NCBI GenBank assembly: GCA_039027435.1
Contig: JBCCKF010000006.1
Location: 191,383-255,382, forward strand
Direction of reading: 5' to 3'
DNA: 64,000 nucleotides
From: CALBPI01 sp039027435
GTDB taxonomy: Bacteria; Pseudomonadota; Gammaproteobacteria; Steroidobacterales; Woeseiaceae
The first letter of the stretch is position 1. Each line of letters opens with the position of its first letter. This document shows, one piece after another, positions 58,097-64,000 of the stretch. The position numbers and the translations under genes are program-made. Under the pieces are notes generated by a model. The model saw nothing but the letters and a program-made list of their open reading frames with translations, was not told the origin of the DNA and made no database searches.

Positions 58097-59498
58097 GGTT
58101 CATAGTCTTCAAGTCGATACGGCGGCCAGGTAACGCACGATGCACGGAGGCGCCATGGTCGGATTTCAGGCGGTCAGCCAGTTCGCCGCCGGCCTGGGGC
58201 TCTCCATGGACGAGCCACACCGGTGGCGCGTTGCCCAACGCGCCATACCATCGCGACAGGTCTTCAGCATCGCCATGCGCGGAAAGGCCACCGAGGGTAT
58301 GGATGTTCGCAGCCACGCGGACGGTCTCGTGATGAATCTTCACGCGGTCGTGACCATCGACGAGTTTCCTGCCGAGCGAACCCGGAGCCTGAAACCCGAC
58401 GATGACGACGTGGGTCTGCTCGCGCCATAAGTTGTGCTTCAGGTGGTGCAAAATGCGACCGCCGTTACACATGCCGCTGCCGGCGATGATGATGGCGCCA
58501 CGTTCCATCCGATTGATCACGCGCGATTCGGCCGGCGTGCGGGTCAGGTGCAGTCTATCCAGCAACGGCATTTCATGTACTTCTTTGCGCAGCTGCGTTG
58601 CCTCATCGTCGTATAGATGTGGGTAGTCCCAGTACACCTCAGCCGCCTCGATCGCCATCGGGCTGTCGAGAAATACCCGCCACGCGGCGAGATTCCATGC
58701 ATCGGCATGCATGGCCAGTTCATAGATCAACTCCTGGCTGCGACCGATCGCGAAAGCAGGGATGAGCACGTTCCCACCGTCGCGTTCGGCGGCTTTCAGG
58801 ATCTCCCCCAACTCATCGATCGTCTCATCTCGACTTCGATGTTTACGCCCGCCGTAGGTGCTCTCCATCAAAAGGGCATCCACACCCTGAAGGGCTTCTG
58901 GGTCACGCAATATCGGTGTGTCGTATTGCCCGAGATCACCGCTAAACAGCAACTTACGCTTCGTGTCGCCCTCGCGAATGGTGACTTCGACGATGCACGA
59001 GCCCATGATGTGGCCGGCATCAAAAAATCGCACGGTGACCTCAGGTGTCACTTCAAACGCCTCGTGATAGCGGTGCCCCCGAATTTGTCGAACTGCGGCT
59101 TCGGCATCGCCTCCGTCGTACAGCGGTTCAATAAGCGGTTTCCGATGGCGGCGCCTGCGCCTGTTCTCGCGCTCAGCATCTCGTTCGCCGAGGGCGGCCG
59201 CATCGCCCAACAGCACCCGTGCAAGGTCTCGGGTTGCGAAGTGCGCGTGGATTGGTCCGCGGAAGCCGCGCTTGACCAAAAGTGGCAGTCGACCACTGTG
59301 GTCGAGGTGCGCATGACTTAAGACGACCGCATCAACCTCGGTCGCATCGAAGGGAAATGCGTCACGATTTCGCAATTCATTCTTGTAACTGCCCTGGATT
59401 AAGCCGCAATCCAGCAGGATTGTTTGTCCACCGACCCTAAGCACGTGGCAGGAACCGGTCACTTCTCCGGCAGCACCAAAAAACTCAAGCTGCATCAA
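58089..59498 (-). CDS. Beta-CASP metallo-beta-lactamase-fold nuclease
   Basis: A 469-residue protein of the CPSF73/YSH1-like group. The N-terminal domain starts LEFFGAAGEVTGSCHVL and has HAHLDHSGR (H62-H67). The beta-CASP insertion and C-terminal motifs IIAGSGMCNGGRILHHL and LGGLSAHGDAEDLSRW are intact. Bacterial members act as RNases on RNA or RNA-like substrates in the cytoplasm. Overlaps the sir2 gene by 8 bp, so the two are co-translated. Confidence 0.92.
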   Translation of the reverse strand: MMQLEFFGAAGEVTGSCHVLRVGGQTILLDCGLIQGSYKNELRNRDAFPFDATEVDAVVLSHAHLDHSGRLPLLVKRGFRGPIHAHFATRDLARVLLGDAAALGERDAERENRRRRRHRKPLIEPLYDGGDAEAAVRQIRGHRYHEAFEVTPEVTVRFFDAGHIMGSCIVEVTIREGDTKRKLLFSGDLGQYDTPILRDPEALQGVDALLMESTYGGRKHRSRDETIDELGEILKAAERDGGNVLIPAFAIGRSQELIYELAMHADAWNLAAWRVFLDSPMAIEAAEVYWDYPHLYDDEATQLRKEVHEMPLLDRLHLTRTPAESRVINRMERGAIIIAGSGMCNGGRILHHLKHNLWREQTHVVIVGFQAPGSLGRKLVDGHDRVKIHHETVRVAANIHTLGGLSAHGDAEDLSRWYGALGNAPPVWLVHGEPQAGGELADRLKSDHGASVHRALPGRRIDLKTMNHV

Positions 59499-59728
59499 TG
59501 AGATAACCTGTTTCGTTTCGTGTCGCGCTGCGGTCGGTCATGCTGCTTCTGGTCCGGATACTTCAACTTGAGGTATCGCACTAGCCGATTTGGGTTCGAA
59601 AGCCGACGTTCGCGACTGTTTTTTACAAAATCTTTTTGATTTCATGTGATAACCGTCACGGACGACCTGTCGCCATTCACATACGGTGGCTGCCGTGGAG
59701 TCCAGATAATCGTCAGAAGCCCAAGCCA

Positions 59729-61612
59729 ATGCTGAAAAAAATCCTCATTGCAATGATCGCGATGTTGATGGTGGTTTTGCTCACCGTATTGGTGCGCGAG
59801 TCGCGCGCCGTAGATGCGCAATTCTACCTCGACTACAGCAATTACGTGTCAGCGCTGCGCCAGAGCCAGCGGGATCACGAAACACTGGTTAGCACCCTGA
59901 GTGTATACGCGGGTGAGGCTCAAGCGTTGCCGGAGACTGTCGATTCGTTGACCGAGCGACTGGGCAGCGGCGTCGATGTCCTTCGGGCACCACCGCTTTC
60001 CATCCGTGATGATTCTGTCGCTCAGGCAGCGGCTGTCTATACCCGCAGCGTCGAGAAGTTACTGTCTGCAGTAAACAGTTTCAGCGATGTGCAGGCGCGG
60101 CTGGCGAGTGCTGCCGGTATCTTGCGAGACGATGGCCCGGGCATGGTGCGAGTACTGCGCCAGCGCGGCCAGGACGCGGCTTCCCAATCCCTGTTTGCTT
60201 TGACGGTTGATGTACTGGATTACGCGACCGGCAAATCCACCTTTGACCCCGAGTTGTTAAGCACGCGCCTCGACGCTGTCGTTGAAGCGGTGAACCAATC
60301 CGGGCGTGCGCCGGCTGGCCTCGGCGCCTTCGCTGATGCTGCACGCACAGTACTAAACACGCGCGGCGAGGCCATGACGATCCTTGGCGATGTCGACGCG
60401 GCTGCCTTCCCCGCAGCGGCTCAGCAGCTCTATGGCTCGGTATCGGCGAACAACGCGCGTGTCACCTCGCGCGCTGACCGTGCGCGCCTGCTGCTTGGCG
60501 GTGTCGCGGGCTTGATGCTACTGCTGACCGGGTTCGCACTGATTCGTCTGCGACAGAGTAACGAACAGCTTAACGACACCAACGCCGAGCTTGAGCAATT
60601 CAATATCTCCCTGGAGGAGCGCGTTGCTGAGCGCACGCGCGAGCTGTCTTCAGCCTATTCCGAGCTCAAGGAATCGCAGATGCAGTTGGTGCAGGCGGAG
60701 AAAATGTCATCTCTCGGTGAGTTGGTTGCGGGCATCAGCCACGAGATCAACACACCGTTGTGGTATCTGCTCAGCAACACCACTCTGATCAAAGAGCGGC
60801 TCTCGAGCTTCAATCAGTTTGTCGCGATCACCGACGACATGTTGGCACTGCTGCGTGCCGGCGGCGCGGACAAGGACGCCTTCGTCAAACAGCTACGGCG
60901 TCTCGATCAGGCGTTGAACAACGAAGGTCTGAGAGATGATCTCGAGGAATGTAACGATTTGCTCGATGACTCGTCCGAGGGTCTGGAGCAGCTCTCTGAA
61001 ATGGCGCAGTCGCTGAAAGATTTCAGCCGTCTGGATCGCGCGGCGACGGATAAGGTCAACCTTAACGACGGCGTCGACCGTACGCTCGTGATTGCCAAGA
61101 ACGTACTGAAAGGCGGCATCGAAGTTCGCAAGAACCTGGGTGACCTGCCTCCGGTAACTTGTTCGCCCAGTCAGATCAACCAGGTCCTGCTCAATCTGAT
61201 CAAGAACGCTGCGGACGCCATGGGCCGGGACGGTATCCTGACCATTACCACCTGGGCTGAGGCCGATTCCGCCTTCATCAGTGTCAAGGACACCGGCGAA
61301 GGCATGGACGAAGAAACGCTGTCGAAAGTGCGCGATCCCTTCTTCACGACCAAGGAAGTCGGCAAGGGAACCGGCCTCGGTCTGTCGATCAGTCAGAAAA
61401 TCATTGACGCGCACGACGGATCGTTGGACATTCAATCAGAACTCGGGAAGGGATCTACATTCACGATTTGCCTGCCGGTCGGAGGCGACGCCGGCATGAG
61501 CGACATGGCTCGTGAACTCGAGGAACTGGAAGCATTCACTGAAGCGCTGGAATCCGGTCAACTGACCGGGGAAGAGGGTGACCTCGAGTATCCGGCCGAG
61601 CAGACAGCATAG
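59729..61612 (+). CDS. Membrane sensor histidine kinase
   Basis: A 627-residue kinase. TM1 (residues 5-25) and TM2 (about 253-272) flank a periplasmic sensor domain of about 225 residues with helical character. Then a coiled-coil, the dimerisation box LGELVAGISHEINTPL with H338, the N-box QVLLNLIKNAADAM, DTGEGMDEETL, PFFTTKEVGKGTGLGLSI and an acidic tail. I use the ATG at 59729 (MLKKILIAMIAML). The response regulator follows 15 bp later. The sensor ligand is unknown. The 230-bp upstream gap shows no clear promoter to me. Confidence 0.92.
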   Translation: MLKKILIAMIAMLMVVLLTVLVRESRAVDAQFYLDYSNYVSALRQSQRDHETLVSTLSVYAGEAQALPETVDSLTERLGSGVDVLRAPPLSIRDDSVAQAAAVYTRSVEKLLSAVNSFSDVQARLASAAGILRDDGPGMVRVLRQRGQDAASQSLFALTVDVLDYATGKSTFDPELLSTRLDAVVEAVNQSGRAPAGLGAFADAARTVLNTRGEAMTILGDVDAAAFPAAAQQLYGSVSANNARVTSRADRARLLLGGVAGLMLLLTGFALIRLRQSNEQLNDTNAELEQFNISLEERVAERTRELSSAYSELKESQMQLVQAEKMSSLGELVAGISHEINTPLWYLLSNTTLIKERLSSFNQFVAITDDMLALLRAGGADKDAFVKQLRRLDQALNNEGLRDDLEECNDLLDDSSEGLEQLSEMAQSLKDFSRLDRAATDKVNLNDGVDRTLVIAKNVLKGGIEVRKNLGDLPPVTCSPSQINQVLLNLIKNAADAMGRDGILTITTWAEADSAFISVKDTGEGMDEETLSKVRDPFFTTKEVGKGTGLGLSISQKIIDAHDGSLDIQSELGKGSTFTICLPVGGDAGMSDMARELEELEAFTEALESGQLTGEEGDLEYPAEQTA

Positions 61613-61627
61613 GGCGTACGGCAAAAG

Positions 61628-62878
61628 ATGGCTTTGACGCAGGCAAGTGAACAATTGAGCGGAGGCACGCGACAGCGTGATCCTTCGCAAAAACCTCGAG
61701 TCGTCTTCGTTGACGATGAGAAGCGGGTGCTCAACGCAATGAAAGCGTTGTTCCGCCGCGATTATGAGTTATTCCTGACCACATCTGGTAGCGAAGCGAT
61801 TCAAATGTGTGTTGAGCACGATGCAGATGTCATCGTCGCTGACCAGCGCATGCCAGAGATGGAAGGTGTCGAGGTGCTGGGCGCTGTGCGCGAGCAGGCG
61901 CCTCGAACGATGCGGATTCTCCTGACTGGGTATGCGGATCTCGATGCTATCGAGGGCTCCATCAACGTTGGTGAGGTCTTCCGGTTCCTCTCCAAACCCT
62001 GTCCGCCTGAGCATCTGCGCGCGACGATTGAATTAGCGGTCGAAGCATCGGATGCGCCGATCCTCGCCCCAACACCCACGGACTTTGCGGAAGCGCCAGC
62101 AGCGCCAGAGCCCGAGAACGATGAAGTTGAAGCGACGGATACAACGCCGGATGCTTCGATCGGCACGCAGGGCAAACCTCTCGGTCGCCGTAAAGGGCCG
62201 TCACTGATTCCGGCAATGCTGGCTGCACGTGGCAAGAACGCAGAGACCGTGCCAGAGCCAGAGCCCGTCGAGGAAGAGACCGCCGAGCAAGGCACCGCAT
62301 CTACCGGTGAGCAGGTCATCCTGTCTGGTGACAGCGTCCAACATGGCACCAGAAGTGATGCGTTCCGCGACATGGAAGGCGTCGGCGTGGTCGTGTTTAC
62401 GCTCAGCGATGATTTCTTTGCGGAGGTCAAGCACACGCTCGGTAGCCGCTACAAGCTCTACCACGCCAACCGCCTTATCAAGGTGCTCGAGCTGATCATG
62501 CAGCGCAAGGCCGGTGTGTTGATTTCCGAAGTGAGTAGTGAAGGCTCAGTCCTGCGCAAAGTGCTCAACAAATTCAAGCAACACTTGCCAGAGTTGATCG
62601 CAATCGTGATTAGCGATGATCGTGATGCTGCTGAGATGATTTCGCTGATCAACCACGGCCAGGTGTTCCGATACATGTCCAAGCCGGTTGCTCACGACCG
62701 ACTGTTGCAAAACGTGAATGGCGGTGCACTGCGGCACCTGCAGATGCGGGCAGATCCGAGTCTGATTCCTCGTATGCAGGTGGAGACGAGCGACGAGCTG
62801 GATCGCGTTAAGGCAGGTGCGTTTGATACCGTCATTGATCGGATTAAGTCGCTCGGCAAGTTTTGGCGAAGGAAATAG
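61628..62878 (+). CDS. Response regulator with a second, degenerate receiver
   Basis: A 416-residue protein. The N-terminal receiver has D72 as phosphoacceptor (VIVADQRMPEM) with VDDEKR acidic pocket and K123 (FRFLSKPC). A variable acidic linker (residues about 145-250) follows. The C-terminal part folds like a second receiver (VVVFTLSDDFFAEV, VLISEVSSE, AIVISDDRDAAEMI, VFRYMSKPV), but Glu301 replaces the phosphoacceptor Asp and the acidic pocket is altered. No DNA-binding or HD-GYP domain is seen. It likely acts by protein contacts downstream of the kinase. Confidence 0.85.
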   Translation: MALTQASEQLSGGTRQRDPSQKPRVVFVDDEKRVLNAMKALFRRDYELFLTTSGSEAIQMCVEHDADVIVADQRMPEMEGVEVLGAVREQAPRTMRILLTGYADLDAIEGSINVGEVFRFLSKPCPPEHLRATIELAVEASDAPILAPTPTDFAEAPAAPEPENDEVEATDTTPDASIGTQGKPLGRRKGPSLIPAMLAARGKNAETVPEPEPVEEETAEQGTASTGEQVILSGDSVQHGTRSDAFRDMEGVGVVVFTLSDDFFAEVKHTLGSRYKLYHANRLIKVLELIMQRKAGVLISEVSSEGSVLRKVLNKFKQHLPELIAIVISDDRDAAEMISLINHGQVFRYMSKPVAHDRLLQNVNGGALRHLQMRADPSLIPRMQVETSDELDRVKAGAFDTVIDRIKSLGKFWRRK

Positions 62879-62890
62879 CGACAGAGTCCG

Positions 62891-64000
62891 ATGGCAGTCA
62901 CCGGTGAACAAATGGAAGATCTGGAACAGTTTGAAGCGGATCAGCCCAAGCGGTCGTTTGATACACCGTTGTTGATCGCTGCGTTGGTGGTCGCCGGCGC
63001 GATGCTGGCGTATTTCTTCCTTGGCAAAGACTCTGCCGTTATCGAGTCTGCACCGCCGGCGGTGGTTGAGGCGACCCCCGAAGAGGAACAGATCCAGGCC
63101 GTGATCGCATCTGAGTCTGTGGCCGATGAATTGCTGACTCGCGCACGCCTCGCTGTCGAGTCTGGCATGCTCGCCGAGCCATCCAGCAGCAACGCACTCT
63201 ATTACTACTCGCTCTACCTCGAGCAAAACCCGGAAGATGCGGAAGCAATGCAGGAACTCAGTTCCGCCGCAGACGCAGTAGGTCAACAAGTGGCATCCGC
63301 TGTCGGCAGTCGCGATTGGGATCGCGCGACCTTCCTGGTTGAACAGATCCGCAATGCCGGCGCCGACTCCAGTGCCGTTGAGTCTTTCAGATCCGATCTT
63401 GAAGCCTATCGGGTAGAGCAGGCCGATGTTGCCTTGGCTGCTGCCCAACGGGGTGACGAGGCGGGCGCGAACGCTGCGTTGGACGAACTCGCGGGTCTGC
63501 CGAGGGCTGAGGCTACCGCATTGCTGGAAACGCGTTCAGCGGTGCGCGATGCATTGGTCGCTTACCGGGTCGAACAACAAGCGGCAGCCGAGGCAGCGGC
63601 CGCCGCTCGCCGCGCTGAGCAGCAACGCGCTGCAGCGGCAGCCACAAGAAACACTCCCGAACCTGCAGCCGTGCAGGTCGACCCTCTGGATGAAGTCCGA
63701 AACGCCATCCAGTCCGGACAGCTGGCGGGTGAGGCGGGCGCCATCGCACTATTCGAAGCGGTTCCGGCGAACGCTGTTGGCCGTGCCGAAGTGCAGAACG
63801 ATCTGGCGGGCGCACTAGCGAATCTCGCTCGCGATGCTGCGGCGGCTGGTGATCTTCGCGAGGCGGAGCGCCTGCAAGGCCAGGTTGCGAACTTCGACTC
63901 GGCTCAGGCTGGTGCGCTTCAAGAGGCCATTGATCGGGCTTACATTGAGCTCGCGGTCTCCGAAACGGTGTCGGCAGCGACGTTGCGCAGAACACGAGCC
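62891..64000 (+). CDS. Membrane-anchored Ala-rich protein, cut by window end
   Basis: The frame runs open from the ATG at 62891 to the window end (370 codons) with no stop. The N-terminus is short and acidic, followed by one transmembrane helix (TPLLIAALVVAGAMLAYFFLG, about residues 25-44) and a periplasmic part. TPR-like helices are seen (LYYYSLYLEQNPEDAEAMQEL) and an Ala/Glu/Arg-rich coiled segment (about residues 225-255). It follows the response regulator by 12 bp. It could be a TonB-like or TPR scaffold protein; the missing C-terminus would decide. ATG at 62912 is an alternative start. Confidence 0.7.
   Translation, partial: MAVTGEQMEDLEQFEADQPKRSFDTPLLIAALVVAGAMLAYFFLGKDSAVIESAPPAVVEATPEEEQIQAVIASESVADELLTRARLAVESGMLAEPSSSNALYYYSLYLEQNPEDAEAMQELSSAADAVGQQVASAVGSRDWDRATFLVEQIRNAGADSSAVESFRSDLEAYRVEQADVALAAAQRGDEAGANAALDELAGLPRAEATALLETRSAVRDALVAYRVEQQAAAEAAAAARRAEQQRAAAAATRNTPEPAAVQVDPLDEVRNAIQSGQLAGEAGAIALFEAVPANAVGRAEVQNDLAGALANLARDAAAAGDLREAERLQGQVANFDSAQAGALQEAIDRAYIELAVSETVSAATLRRTRA

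Noticed and set aside
63585..63650. GCAGCGGCC-rich stretch as a tandem repeat or unstable microsatellite
   Set aside because: It encodes an Ala/Glu/Arg coiled segment in frame and has no regular repeat unit.

Overview
The window is about 64 kb of moderately GC-rich, very densely packed bacterial chromosome. Three TonB-dependent receptors, a tripartite RND efflux operon with an outer-membrane factor, MsrP/MsrQ, lipoproteins with lipobox cysteines and many ATGA/GTGA stop-start overlaps point to a Gram-negative. Protein families (SdaA-type serine deaminase, NodT-type outer-membrane factor, DUF3429, Bcr/CflA MFS) suggest a gammaproteobacterium, plausibly a marine or aquatic heterotroph. This lineage call is inference. 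I saw no rRNA, tRNA, CRISPR array, transposase, integrase or phage gene.

Layout. 1-6.1 kb: RarD/EamA fragment, GlpD-like FAD dehydrogenase, saccharopine-dehydrogenase-like reductase, small membrane protein, Bcr/CflA exporter, class I fructose-bisphosphate aldolase. 6.1-13.4 kb: an ATP-grasp ligase coupled to a GNAT, divergent from a cytochrome P450 overlapping a CrtD-type carotenoid desaturase, then a convergent CrtI-type desaturase and a membrane protein. 13.4-14.2 kb: arsR-arsI operon with a promoter/operator that appears to give a leaderless mRNA. 14.2-19.5 kb: PQQ-dependent sugar dehydrogenase divergent from a receptor resembling the PQQ transporter PqqU/YncD, and a VAO-type FAD oxidase. 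19.5-23.3 kb: MarR-SdaA pair, GNAT, and a GST coupled to a Ca3427-like binding protein. 23.4-31.1 kb: a four-half-site Pho-box-like array upstream of a surface lipoprotein and a large TonB receptor, then a second large TonB receptor, each receptor followed by an intrinsic terminator.

31.1-36.3 kb: GTP cyclohydrolase II-like protein, GST, CtlX-type citrulline hydrolase, an arginine dihydrolase whose ArgZ catalytic residues all fall at the expected positions, and an M61 peptidase. This looks like nitrogen recovery from arginine, citrulline and peptides. 36.3-40.4 kb, minus strand: MsrQ, MsrP, DUF547, SDR, epoxide hydrolase. 40.4-43.6 kb: an isoleucyl-tRNA synthetase unlike the usual gammaproteobacterial type, preceded by a hairpin/T-tract that could be an attenuator. 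43.8-51.4 kb: small conserved protein, TPR/TonB-C protein, DUF4139, DUF3429, MscS, EamA, Yellow/MRJP-like propeller and TetR regulator. 51.5-57.3 kb: RND adaptor-pump-OMF operon divergent from tetR. 57.3-59.5 kb: Sir2 deacylase and beta-CASP nuclease. 59.7-64.0 kb: histidine kinase, a response regulator with a second degenerate receiver, and a membrane-anchored Ala-rich protein cut by the window end.

The most interesting themes are the probably phosphate-starvation-controlled lipoprotein/TonB-receptor system, the PQQ scavenging plus PQQ enzyme pair, the CtlX-ArgZ operon, and the atypical ileS with its leader.
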